DNA from: Curtobacterium sp. BH-2-1-1
Lineage (GTDB): Bacteria > Actinomycetota > Actinomycetes > Actinomycetales > Microbacteriaceae
Assembly (NCBI RefSeq): GCF_001806325.1
Contig: NZ_CP017580.1
Coordinates: 2,604,001 to 2,668,000 of the forward strand
Direction of reading: 5' to 3'
Length of the DNA: 64,000 nucleotides
The stretch's first letter is position 1. Each line of letters opens with the position of its first letter. Below are positions 56,650 to 64,000 of this stretch, one piece after another. The notes under the pieces were generated by a model. The model did not search any database. It worked only from the letters and a program-made list of their open reading frames with translations, and had not been told where the DNA came from. A program made the position numbers and the translations under genes.

Positions 56650-57344
56650 CCACCGACACCCAGCAGGCCGTCGCCGCCACCCGCGATCGCGTCGCCCGCC
56701 TGCACGGCGAACTCGTCCGCTACGGCCTCGTGATCTGGACCGGTGGCAACGTCTCCGAGCGGGTGCCGGGCACGGACCTCTTCGTCATCAAGCCGAGCGG
56801 CGTGTCCAGCGACGACCTGACCCCCGGGAACCAGGTCGTCTGCACGCTCGACGGGGTGCCGGCCGACGGCTGGGACAACAGCCACGGGCCGAGCTCCGAC
56901 ACCGCCGCGCACGCCTACGTCTACCGGAACATGCCGGAGGTCGGCGGCGTCGTGCACACCCACTCGACGTACGCGACGGCGTGGGCGGCACGGGCGGAAC
57001 CGATCCCGTGCGTGATCACCGCGATGGCGGACGAGTTCGGCGGACCGATCCCGGTCGGGCCGTTCGCGATCATCGGCGACGACTCGATCGGACACGGCAT
57101 CGTCGAGACCCTCGCGGGCCACCGCTCTCGTGCCGTCCTCATGCAGAACCACGGCGTCTTCACGATCGGCCGCGACGCGAAGGACGCCGTCAAGGCCGCC
57201 GTGATGTGCGAGGACGTCGCCCGGACCGTGCACATCGCGAAGCAGGGCGGGGACGTCGTCCCGATCGCCGAAGCAGACATCGACCGACTCTTCGATCGCT
57301 ACCAGAACGTCTACGGACAGACCCCCGAAGGAGCACTCCAGTGA
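56646..57344 (+). CDS. araD: L-ribulose-5-phosphate 4-epimerase
   Basis: This 232-residue zinc enzyme converts L-ribulose 5-phosphate to D-xylulose 5-phosphate. The zinc ligands His104 and His106 lie in [12 protein letters not shown] and a third, His169, in QNHGVFTIG. The phosphate-binding GGNVSERV and [10 protein letters not shown] blocks are present, as is [13 protein letters not shown]. It overlaps araB by 4 nt (ATGA) and araA by 4 nt (GTGA), so the three are translationally coupled. Confidence 0.96.
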   Translation: MTTDTQQAVAATRDRVARLHGELVRYGLVIWTGGNVSERVPGTDLFVIKPSGVSSDDLTPGNQVVCTLDGVPADGWDNSHGPSSDTAAHAYVYRNMPEVGGVVHTHSTYATAWAARAEPIPCVITAMADEFGGPIPVGPFAIIGDDSIGHGIVETLAGHRSRAVLMQNHGVFTIGRDAKDAVKAAVMCEDVARTVHIAKQGGDVVPIAEADIDRLFDRYQNVYGQTPEGALQ

Positions 57345-58882
57345 CCCACGACACCGTGACGCACGTCGTCGACCCCGCCGAGACGCTGGCGGGCTACGAG
57401 GTCTGGTTCCTCACCGGGTCCCAGGGGCTGTACGGCGAGGAGACCCTGCGCCAGGTGGAGTCGCAGAGCAAGCACGTGCACGAGACGCTGGCACCGCACG
57501 TGCCGGTGAAGCTCGTCTGGAAGCCCGTGCTGAAGGACGCCGACGGCATCCGGCGCGCCCTCATCGAGGCCAGCGCGGACGACAAGGTCATCGGTGTGAC
57601 GACGTGGATGCACACGTTCAGCCCCGCGAAGATGTGGATCGGCGGCCTGCAGGCGCTCACGAAGCCGCTGCTGCACCTGCACACCCAGGCGAACGTCACG
57701 CTGCCGTGGTCGGACATCGACTTCGACTTCATGAACCTCAACCAGGCGGCGCACGGTGACCGCGAGTTCGGGTACGCCCTGGCGCGCCTCGGCGTCCGGC
57801 ACGCCACCGCCGTCGGGCACGTCTCGGACCCCCGCGTCCAGCAGCGGGTCGCGAACTGGACCCGCGCCGCCGCCGGTGCCGCGGCCGTGCGGGAGCTCAA
57901 GCTCACCCGGTTCGGCGACAACATGCGGTACGTCGCGGTCACCGAGGGCGACAAGACCGAGGCGGAGATCGAGCTCGGCGTGCAGGTGAACACGTGGGCG
58001 GTGAACGAGCTGGCCGAGGCGGTCGCCTCGGCGGAAGCCGACACGGCAGCGGTCGATGCGCTCGTCGCGACCTACCAGCAGGACTACGACGTCGACCCGT
58101 CGCTCCGTGACGGCGGTGACCGCCACCAGTCCCTCCGCGACGGTGCCGCGATCGAGATCGGCCTCCGTACCCTGCTCGCGCAGAACGGGTCCGCCGCCTT
58201 CACCACCAACTTCGAGGACCTCGGCGCGCTCAAGCAGCTGCCCGGCCTCGCCGTGCAGCGACTGATGGCCGACGGGTACGGCTTCGGTGCCGAGGGCGAC
58301 TGGAAGACCGCCGTCCTCGTCCGTGCGATGAACGTCGCCGGCGCCGGCCTCCCCGGTGGCGCGTCGCTCATGGAGGACTACACGTACGACCTCACGCCGG
58401 GTGCCGAGAAGATCCTCGGCGCGCACATGCTCGAGGTCTCGCCGACCCTCACCACCACGAAGCCGACGCTCGAGATCCACCCGCTCGGCATCGGCGGCAA
58501 GGACGACCCGGTGCGCCTGGTCTTCACCGCGGACGCCGGCGAGGCCGTCGTGGTCGCGCTCTCCGACACCCGCGACGGCTTCCGTCTCACGGCGAACGTC
58601 GTGGACGTCGTCCCGCCGACCGCGGCGTTGCCGAAGCTGCCCGTCGGTCGCGCCGTCTGGGAGCCGCGCCCGTCGTTCCCCGTCGCGGCGGAGGCCTGGC
58701 TCACCGCCGGCGCCGCCCACCACACCGTCATGACGACGGCCGTCGGCCTGCAGGTGGTCGAGGACTTCGCGACCATGGTCGGCACGGAGTTCCTCGTCAT
58801 CGACGAGCACACCACCGAGCGCGGGTTCCGCGACGAGCTGCGCCTCCAGCAGACGTGGCACCGTCTCGACCGGGGGTTCTAG
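57341..58882 (+). CDS. araA: L-arabinose isomerase
   Basis: This 513-residue manganese enzyme isomerises L-arabinose to L-ribulose, the first step of the pathway. Family blocks are [57 protein letters not shown] and the metal-ligand region [10 protein letters not shown]. Length is close to E. coli AraA (500). The GTG at 57341 has GAAGGAG upstream. Its stop codon TAG is also the first half of a TANNNT hexamer for the next gene. Confidence 0.97.
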   Translation: MTHDTVTHVVDPAETLAGYEVWFLTGSQGLYGEETLRQVESQSKHVHETLAPHVPVKLVWKPVLKDADGIRRALIEASADDKVIGVTTWMHTFSPAKMWIGGLQALTKPLLHLHTQANVTLPWSDIDFDFMNLNQAAHGDREFGYALARLGVRHATAVGHVSDPRVQQRVANWTRAAAGAAAVRELKLTRFGDNMRYVAVTEGDKTEAEIELGVQVNTWAVNELAEAVASAEADTAAVDALVATYQQDYDVDPSLRDGGDRHQSLRDGAAIEIGLRTLLAQNGSAAFTTNFEDLGALKQLPGLAVQRLMADGYGFGAEGDWKTAVLVRAMNVAGAGLPGGASLMEDYTYDLTPGAEKILGAHMLEVSPTLTTTKPTLEIHPLGIGGKDDPVRLVFTADAGEAVVVALSDTRDGFRLTANVVDVVPPTAALPKLPVGRAVWEPRPSFPVAAEAWLTAGAAHHTVMTTAVGLQVVEDFATMVGTEFLVIDEHTTERGFRDELRLQQTWHRLDRGF

Positions 58883-58885
58883 GCT
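58880..58885 (+). promoter_or_regulatory. -10 hexamer TAGGCT of the alditol oxidase gene
   Basis: TAGGCT includes the araA stop codon and ends 7 nt before the GTG at 58893. It decides the start of the next gene. Confidence 0.5.
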
Positions 58886-58892
58886 CGTGACC

Positions 58893-60152
58893 GTGAGCGC
58901 GACGACGCGGACGAACTGGGCGGGCAACGTCACCTACCGGGCGTCCGGCCTGACGCGCCCGACGTCGGTCGACGAGCTGCAGCAGCTCGTCGCGTCGACG
59001 CCGCGCCTGACGGCGCTCGGGTCACGGCACTCGTTCAACACGATCGCCGACACGGACGCGCTCCAGGTGTCGCTGGCGGACCTGCCGCCGGTGCTCGACA
59101 TCGACGAGGACCGGCGGGTCGTGCGCGTCGCCGCCGGCATGATCCACAGCCAGGTGGCCGCGGGCCTGGAGGCGCGGGGCTGGGCACTCGCGAACCTCGC
59201 CTCCCTGCCGCACATCTCCACCGCCGGAGCGGTCGCCACCGGCACGCACGGCTCCGGCGTCCGCAACCCGTCGCTCGCGCAGGCGGTCGTCGGTCTCGAG
59301 ATCGTCCGCGCTTCCGGAGACCTGGCGTTCGTCGATGCGTCGACACCGGACGGTTCCCTCGACGCACACCGGGTGGCGCTCGGCGCGCTCGGTGTCGTCA
59401 CCGCGGTGGAGCTCGCGATCGAGCCCACCTTCCAGGTCGCCACGACCGTGCACCTCGACCTGCCGTGGGACGCCGTCGCCGCGCACTTCGACGAGGTCAT
59501 GTCGGACGCGTACTCGGTGTCGCTGTTCACCTCGTTCGACGACCGCGGGGCCCGGCAGGTCTGGGTCAAGCACCGCGTGGGCGAACCGGCACCGGCCGTC
59601 GACCTCGTCGCGCTCGGCGCCCGTCCCGCCGACGGCCCGGTGCACCCGGGGGAGAACGACCCCGCCGGCGTCACCGAGCAGGGCGGCGTGCCGGGGCCGT
59701 GGTCCGAGCGGCTCCCGCACTTCCGGTCCTCGTTCACGCCGTCGACCGGGGCGGAGATCCAGGCGGAGTACCTGCTGCCGGCCGGTTCCGCGGTCGACGC
59801 ACTGCAAGCACTCCGACCCCTGGAGTCGCTGTTCGCGCCGATCCTCATCGCGGCCGAGGTCCGGACGATCGCCGCCGACACCGCGTGGCTCGCACCGTCC
59901 TCGGAGCGGCAGTCGGTCGGCATCCACTTCACGTTCCGGCGGGACGTGAGCGCGGTGGCAGCCGCGGTGGAGCGGATCGAGGACGTCCTCGCGCCGTTCG
60001 ACGCCCGCCCGCACTGGGGGAAGGTGTCGGCGGCGAGTGCCGAACGGCTACACGAGGTGTACCCGCGGCTGTCCGACTTCGCCGCGCTCGCCCGTGACCT
60101 CGACCCGACCGGACGGTTCCGAAACGCGTTCCTCGCGCGCATCCTGACCTGA
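58893..60152 (+). CDS. alditol oxidase (AldO-like, covalent FAD)
   Basis: This 419-residue flavoprotein resembles Streptomyces coelicolor AldO, which oxidises xylitol, sorbitol and similar alditols to aldoses with O2, releasing H2O2. The N-terminus (TNWAGNVTYRASGL) and ALGSRHSFNTIAD align with AldO without gaps and place His46, the FAD-linked residue, at the same number. NLASLPHISTAGAVATGTHGSG and the later AEVRTIAAD (Glu and Arg of the active site) also agree. The GTG at 58893 is preferred to that at 58887 because of the -10 spacing and the match in length to AldO. It directly follows araA, which suggests a role in arabitol or xylitol use, but it may have its own promoter. Confidence 0.88.
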   Translation: MSATTRTNWAGNVTYRASGLTRPTSVDELQQLVASTPRLTALGSRHSFNTIADTDALQVSLADLPPVLDIDEDRRVVRVAAGMIHSQVAAGLEARGWALANLASLPHISTAGAVATGTHGSGVRNPSLAQAVVGLEIVRASGDLAFVDASTPDGSLDAHRVALGALGVVTAVELAIEPTFQVATTVHLDLPWDAVAAHFDEVMSDAYSVSLFTSFDDRGARQVWVKHRVGEPAPAVDLVALGARPADGPVHPGENDPAGVTEQGGVPGPWSERLPHFRSSFTPSTGAEIQAEYLLPAGSAVDALQALRPLESLFAPILIAAEVRTIAADTAWLAPSSERQSVGIHFTFRRDVSAVAAAVERIEDVLAPFDARPHWGKVSAASAERLHEVYPRLSDFAALARDLDPTGRFRNAFLARILT

Positions 60153-60249
60153 CCGGGGGTCGGCGCTCCCAGGGGCTTCGGATGACATCTCCGGCCGATC
60201 CACCGGGGCGTTCCTGAGTGCTCACATGTGCGATCACAAAGGTTGGGGC

Positions 60250-61113
60250 ATGGCGAACCTCAACCGCATCATCGGCATGGCCGGCAAGGTCATCGACAAG
60301 CAGCTCCAGAAGCGCGGGCAGGCGGGACCCGCGGCCGGCGCCGGGCAGCAGCAGGGCGGGACGGACTGGCGCGGCATCGTCCGGAGCGCGGCGGACAAGC
60401 TGACCGGGGACGACCGGAACCAGCAGGCGCAGCACGGGCAGCAGGCGCAGCACGGGCAGCAGGCGCAGTACGGCCAGCAGCATCCGTACGGCCAGGCGCC
60501 CGGCCAGCAGCAGCACGGCCAGCGGCAGCACGGGTCGGCCGACTCCGACCAGGTCGCGATCGCCAAGTACGACTACCTGCTGCGGACCGCCCCGCCGGAG
60601 CAGCTCGAGCAGGTCCACCACGACGCCTTCGCCCGGCTCACCCCCGCGCAGCGCCAGCAGATCCGCAACCGCCTGAACTCCGAGCTGCCGCCGCACGAGC
60701 ACCTCCGCGACGACTCCGCCGGTGGGATGGCCCGCGCGATGACCCGCGGCGAGGTCGCTCGGCCCGGACTCGTCCGGCGCGTCCTGGGCGGCGGATCGGC
60801 GGGGCGCGGCCGCGGTGGAGCGTTCGCCGGCGGGGCAGCGGTCGGCGCCGGTGCGATGGCGCTCGGCGGTCTGGGTGCAGCGGTCGCTGGTGGCGCGGTG
60901 CTCAGCGCGGCCGCGGGGCCGGTGCTGGCCGAGGCCGCGAACCTCGGCGTCGACTTCGAGGGCATCGCCGCCGGGATCGGCGACCTCGGACTCGGGGACC
61001 TCGGCGGTGGTGTCGAGGGACTCGCGGGCGAGGGCGAGCAGCTCCTCGGTGGGCTCGGTGAGCAGGCGTCGAACCTCGGCAACGACTTCCTCGGCGGGCT
61101 GTTCGACCGCTGA
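60250..61113 (+). CDS. hypothetical protein with Gln/His repeats and Gly/Ala-rich hydrophobic region
   Basis: This 287-residue protein starts MANLNRIIGMAGKVIDKQLQKRGQ, then has a repeat region at about residues 58-95 made of QQAQHGQ-type units (QHGQQAQHGQQAQYGQ), a helical domain (YDYLLRTAPPEQLEQVHHDAFARLTPAQRQQIRNRL), and a Gly/Ala-rich stretch (about 195-240) that could span a membrane, ending with Gly/Leu repeats. I recognise the N-terminal block as common in actinobacterial proteins of unknown function. The ATG at 60250 was preferred to 60226, whose added residues (MCDHKGWG) look non-native. Repeat number may vary among strains. Confidence 0.75.
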   Translation: MANLNRIIGMAGKVIDKQLQKRGQAGPAAGAGQQQGGTDWRGIVRSAADKLTGDDRNQQAQHGQQAQHGQQAQYGQQHPYGQAPGQQQHGQRQHGSADSDQVAIAKYDYLLRTAPPEQLEQVHHDAFARLTPAQRQQIRNRLNSELPPHEHLRDDSAGGMARAMTRGEVARPGLVRRVLGGGSAGRGRGGAFAGGAAVGAGAMALGGLGAAVAGGAVLSAAAGPVLAEAANLGVDFEGIAAGIGDLGLGDLGGGVEGLAGEGEQLLGGLGEQASNLGNDFLGGLFDR

Positions 61114-61141
61114 CCCGGTGCCGCCGGTCAGGTCCGGGTCA
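61111..61141. terminator. candidate bidirectional terminator
   Basis: TGACCCGG and CCGGGTCA (8-bp arms) enclose 15 nt. The left arm starts with the stop codon of the plus-strand gene, and the stop of the minus-strand gene lies in the loop. Confidence 0.45.
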
Positions 61142-62081
61142 GGGCATCTCCCACGGCACTCCGGTAGTACAGCACGGCCCGCCCGTACCGCGACCGGTTC
61201 AGCAACCCGCCCCGCTCCATCACGCGCAGGTGCTGGTTGACCGCCGAGGTCGACACCCCGAACCGCAGCGCGAGGTCGGTCGACGACGCCGGTTCGCCGA
61301 GCGCGTCGAGGAGCGCCGCGCGGGTCGCCCCCAGGAGGTCCCGCACCGAACCCGCGTCCGGGTGGTCCGACGTCGACCACATCGCGCCCTGCCCGCGGGC
61401 CGGGTACATCACCGTCGGCAGCAGGTCGTCGTCGATCGGGACGGAGGCCCGGACGACGAACATCGACGGCACCAGGGTCAGCCCGTCGCCGTCCACCGGT
61501 CGATCGCGCGCGACCGGGCTCGTCAGCCGCACGTCGAGGTCCGTGCCGTCGTACCGCACCGCGTCCGACAGGCCACCGAGGACCGCGCCGATCCCCTCGT
61601 GCGACGCGATCCGCGCCCGGTGGCTGACGTCCGCCTGCAGCACGGCACGCATCCGTGCCCAGTGCGGCGCGAAGCAGAGCTCCCACGCGGTCGAGAGGGC
61701 GTGCTGGAGCCGCTCGACGACGGCGTCGTGTCGTTCCGTGAACACCCGGGGGACCGTGCCGTGCACCCGTTCCAGGTCGGCGAGCATCCGCGCCCGGGGG
61801 AGCCGGCCGAGGGCGCGGAGCTCCTCGTCGATGGACGTGAGCGGCGATGCGGGCCGCGGGTTGACGAAGTCGGCCACCCACCGGCGCTCGTCCACGAGTC
61901 CGAGCAGCACCTCGTCGTCGAGCAGGGGCCGGACGGCGGCGATCCGGTCGAGCCACGGTCGTTGCAGCGGGTAGCGGTCGGGCGCCCGGAACGCACGGAG
62001 GCCGAGACCGAGCTCGGAGAGGGGCGAGATCCCGAAACGGATCGCCGAGACGTCGCTCGGCTCGAGTCGGTACCGGATCAT
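61128..62081 (-). CDS. ArsR-type winged-helix regulator with long N-terminal domain
   Basis: This 317-residue protein has a C-terminal ArsR-like helix-turn-helix (RDLLGATRAALLDALGEPASSTDLALRFGVSTSAVNQHLRVMERGGLLNRSR) and an N-terminal domain of about 230 residues starting MIRYRLEPSDVSAIRFGISPLSELGLGLRAFR, the DUF5937-type layout common in actinobacteria. The N-terminal domain probably senses a ligand. The ATG at 62081 has TAGCGT 8 nt upstream. It is divergent from an MFS transporter gene 56 bp away, its likely target. Confidence 0.87.
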   Translation of the reverse strand: MIRYRLEPSDVSAIRFGISPLSELGLGLRAFRAPDRYPLQRPWLDRIAAVRPLLDDEVLLGLVDERRWVADFVNPRPASPLTSIDEELRALGRLPRARMLADLERVHGTVPRVFTERHDAVVERLQHALSTAWELCFAPHWARMRAVLQADVSHRARIASHEGIGAVLGGLSDAVRYDGTDLDVRLTSPVARDRPVDGDGLTLVPSMFVVRASVPIDDDLLPTVMYPARGQGAMWSTSDHPDAGSVRDLLGATRAALLDALGEPASSTDLALRFGVSTSAVNQHLRVMERGGLLNRSRYGRAVLYYRSAVGDALTRT

Positions 62082-62089
62082 GAAGCCCC

Positions 62090-62095
62090 ACGCTA
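62090..62095 (-). promoter_or_regulatory. -10 hexamer TAGCGT of the ArsR-type gene
   Basis: On the minus strand it ends 8 nt before the ATG at 62081, consistent with a leaderless transcript. Confidence 0.45.
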
Positions 62096-62137
62096 CATCC
62101 GTTGTCCCGGCTCCCGCCCGGGTGCGAGAACTGGACC

Positions 62138-63430
62138 ATGCGCAGCACCACTGCACCCCGGGTCCCGATCGGCACGCTCGTCCGGGACGACCGTGCCCTC
62201 CGACGGCTGCTCGTCGTCACGTTCGTGGACACCCTCGGTCGCGGTGCGTTCTTCACCCTCACCACGCTGTACCTCACCACGATCGTCGGCATCGCCCCGG
62301 TCGTCGTCGGACTCGGGCTGACCGTCGCCGGAGCCGTCGGCGTCGCCAGCTCCCTGGTGTTCGGGCACCTCGCGGACCGGTTCAGCTCGCGCCGGATGCT
62401 CGCGTGGCTGCACGTCGTGCAGGGACTCGCCCTAGTCGGGTACGTGCTCGTCCACGACCTCCCGACGCTCGTCCTGACGGCGTCCGTGGTGACGCTGGCA
62501 CAGCAGGGCGGCAGCTCGGTCCGCTCGGCCGCGGTCGGTCGGGCGTTCCCGGGGGAGGAGCGGGTCCGGGTCCGGGCGACGATGCGGACCGTCACGAACG
62601 TCGGCATCGGGCTCGGCACGGCGGTCGCGGCGATCCCGCTGGCCGTCGGGACGGGTGCGGCCTACCGGGTGACGATGGTCGCCGCGGGCATCCTCTTCCT
62701 GGCGTCGGCGGTCCTCGTGCTCGGCCTGCCCGCCGCGCGGATCGACGCCGCGCCCGCCGAACGGACCGACACGGGCACCATCGTCGTCCGGACGCCGGAC
62801 GGTCGCAGTCCCTACCGTGACGCGAGGTTCCTGACGATCACCGCCCTCACCGGGATCTTCGGCATCCAGTTCGGGTTGTTCGAGGTCGCCGTGCCGCTGT
62901 GGGTCGTGCAGCACACCGTGGCACCGGACGTCCTCGTGTCACCCCTGCTCCTCGTGAACACGCTCGCGGTCGTGCTCCTGCAGGTCCGGATGAGTCGGGG
63001 GACGGACACGGTCGGAGGCGCTGCGCGGGTGATGCGGCACGCGGGGTGGCTGATGGCGCTCGCGTGCGGGCTGTGGGCGGCGGCCGGGTGGGTGCGCGGT
63101 GACGACTGGGTGCCGATCGCGCTCGCCGCCGGGATCCTCGTCGTCGCAGCGATCGCGCACTCGTTGGCCGAGATCACCTCGAGCGCCGCGGGTTGGGCGC
63201 TGAGCTTCGAGCTGGCGCCGGCCGACCGGGTCGGGGCGTACCAGGGCGTGTACGGCACCGGGTTCGCGATCGGCGCGATGGTCGCCCCGACGGTGGTCAC
63301 CGTCACCGCCATCGACCTCGGCACCCCGGGGTGGGCGGTCCTCGCGGTCGTGTTCCTCGGCGCGGCGCTCGGCACCGCACACGTCGCCCGACGGGCCGCG
63401 ACGCCCGTCGTCCGGGCGCATCGGGAATAG
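62138..63430 (+). CDS. MFS transporter, probable drug or metabolite exporter
   Basis: This 430-residue inner-membrane protein has twelve predicted helices in two halves. The loop between helices 2 and 3 reads GHLADRFSSRRMLAW, the usual MFS G-x-x-x-D-R-x-x-R-R motif. The central loop (about residues 200-225) is hydrophilic. Its substrate is unknown; divergent ArsR-type regulators with such MFS genes often control efflux. The ATG at 62138 is the most likely start; upstream there is no clear ribosome binding site. Confidence 0.88.
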   Translation: MRSTTAPRVPIGTLVRDDRALRRLLVVTFVDTLGRGAFFTLTTLYLTTIVGIAPVVVGLGLTVAGAVGVASSLVFGHLADRFSSRRMLAWLHVVQGLALVGYVLVHDLPTLVLTASVVTLAQQGGSSVRSAAVGRAFPGEERVRVRATMRTVTNVGIGLGTAVAAIPLAVGTGAAYRVTMVAAGILFLASAVLVLGLPAARIDAAPAERTDTGTIVVRTPDGRSPYRDARFLTITALTGIFGIQFGLFEVAVPLWVVQHTVAPDVLVSPLLLVNTLAVVLLQVRMSRGTDTVGGAARVMRHAGWLMALACGLWAAAGWVRGDDWVPIALAAGILVVAAIAHSLAEITSSAAGWALSFELAPADRVGAYQGVYGTGFAIGAMVAPTVVTVTAIDLGTPGWAVLAVVFLGAALGTAHVARRAATPVVRAHRE

Positions 63431-63440
63431 ACCGGGGGCA

Positions 63441-63466
63441 CACGGCGATTGGACCGTTACGCCGTG
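63441..63466 (+). terminator. weak hairpin after the MFS gene
   Basis: CACGGCG and CGCCGTG (7-bp arms) enclose a 12-nt loop, 11 bp after the MFS stop. The remaining 176 bp up to the next gene show nothing else I can name. Confidence 0.4.
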
Positions 63467-63642
63467 CGACGTCGGCCGTGCCCGGGATTCGGACACCGTC
63501 CGATCGCGGTGTCAGGATGGACGACGCCCCGACAGCCCGACGCCCCGACACACGGAGCCTGCACCGGCTCCGGAGCGCGGCGACACGTCACGGCCACCCC
63601 ACGGCTGCGCACCACCACTTCCCCACGAGGAGCACCACCGTC

Positions 63643-64000
63643 ATGAGACGCCCGAACCGCCTGACCATCACCGCTGCGGTCGCCGCAGCTGCAGCCCTGG
63701 TCCTCACCGGCTGCTCGGGCGGGGGCGCCTCGGACGACGCCTCGGGCGGAACCTCCAAGGGCGGCACGCTCAACATCCTGACGACGGCCACCGCGGTGCA
63801 CCTCGACCCGGCGACCAGCCAGAACCTCAACATCACGACGCTCGGCCTCGTGCTCCGTCGTCTCACCGCGTGGGACGTCGAGCCCGGCAAGACGGCCAAG
63901 GTCGTCCCCGACCTCGCGACGAACACCGGCGACTCGAGCGACGGCGGCAAGACCTGGACCTACCACCTCAAGAAGGGGCTGAAGTTCCAGGACGGCACCG
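63643..64000 (+). CDS. peptide/nickel-type ABC transporter binding lipoprotein, N-terminal part
   Basis: The frame runs from the ATG at 63643 off the end of the window (119 codons). It encodes a signal peptide with the lipobox VLTGC (Cys about residue 24), a Gly/Ser linker, and the start of a family 5 solute-binding protein: GGTLNILTTATAVHLDPATSQNLN, then VVPDLATN and KTWTYHLKKGLKFQDGT, the hallmark of Dpp/Opp-type proteins. Complete members are about 500-560 residues. ACGAGGAG lies 10 nt or so upstream as ribosome binding site. The permease and ATPase genes probably follow outside the window. Confidence 0.93.
   Translation, partial: MRRPNRLTITAAVAAAAALVLTGCSGGGASDDASGGTSKGGTLNILTTATAVHLDPATSQNLNITTLGLVLRRLTAWDVEPGKTAKVVPDLATNTGDSSDGGKTWTYHLKKGLKFQDGT

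Noticed and set aside
58887..58892. GTG at 58887 as the alditol oxidase start
   Set aside because: It lies one base from TAGGCT. The GTG at 58893 matches the N-terminus of AldO in length and the -10 spacing.
60226..60249. Start of the Gln/His-repeat protein at 60226
   Set aside because: The extra eight residues are unlike the family N-terminus, which begins at MANLNRI.

Overview
The window is about 70% G+C. It has many GTG starts, a TANNNT hexamer 6-8 nt before the start codon of many genes, DtxR/IdeR-type iron boxes, lipoprotein-rich ABC systems and an AldO-like alditol oxidase. This points to an actinobacterium. The gene set, dominated by plant cell-wall arabinose and galactose use, suggests a plant- or litter-associated member of the Microbacteriaceae (Curtobacterium-like). 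That placement is inference from gene content, not a database result.

Layout. 1-3.0 kb: the 3' end of zwf, a dienelactone-hydrolase-family enzyme, tRNA-Arg(ACG) with a strong terminator, and two membrane proteins. 3.1-5.0 kb: a redox module (OhrR-like MarR regulator, 70-residue zinc-ribbon protein, old yellow enzyme) with two identical operators. 5.2-8.6 kb: a TetR regulator and an MMPL exporter. 8.7-13.1 kb: mannitol 2-dehydrogenase, WYL regulator, VOC protein, GNAT acetyltransferase and alpha/beta hydrolase. 13.2-19.1 kb: an ABC exporter with its two-component system, followed by a class A penicillin-binding protein. 19.1-24.1 kb: a siderophore-iron importer and a siderophore-interacting flavoprotein, with two IdeR-type boxes. 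24.2-36.6 kb and 42.6-60.1 kb: carbohydrate use, interrupted at 36.6-42.6 kb by household genes (spore-photoproduct-lyase-like radical SAM protein, CsbD, PRISE-type SDR, GH13 amylase). 60.2-64 kb: a Gln/His-repeat protein, an ArsR-type regulator with a divergent MFS transporter, and the start of a peptide-binding lipoprotein.

The carbohydrate genes form an arabinan/arabinogalactan system. Extracellular oligosaccharides would enter through three ABC importers that have binding protein and two permeases but no ATPase, and free monosaccharide through a complete ChvE-MmsA-MmsB importer. GH51 and GH127 arabinofuranosidases and a GH35 beta-galactosidase act on the products, and araB-araD-araA carry L-arabinose to D-xylulose 5-phosphate. 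Five copies of one perfect 12-bp palindrome, GTGAGCGCTCAC, lie before the GH51 gene, the adjacent importer, chvE and araB (two copies). They define a single regulon, most simply under the LacI-family regulator beside chvE. The palindrome equals the core of the ideal symmetric lac operator. The GH127 and GH35 modules each have their own LacI regulator and a different operator.

Non-coding structure is rich. Nine copies of a GGGAGGCGCGG...CCGCGCCTCCC palindrome sit at gene ends or inside operons beside binding-protein genes. A second, 48-bp repeat provides both stop codons of a convergent gene pair. Several smaller repeat families occupy the remaining gaps. Most long open frames opposite or across these genes are G+C-driven shadows and are not annotated. 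No phage, insertion sequence, CRISPR array or rRNA is visible.
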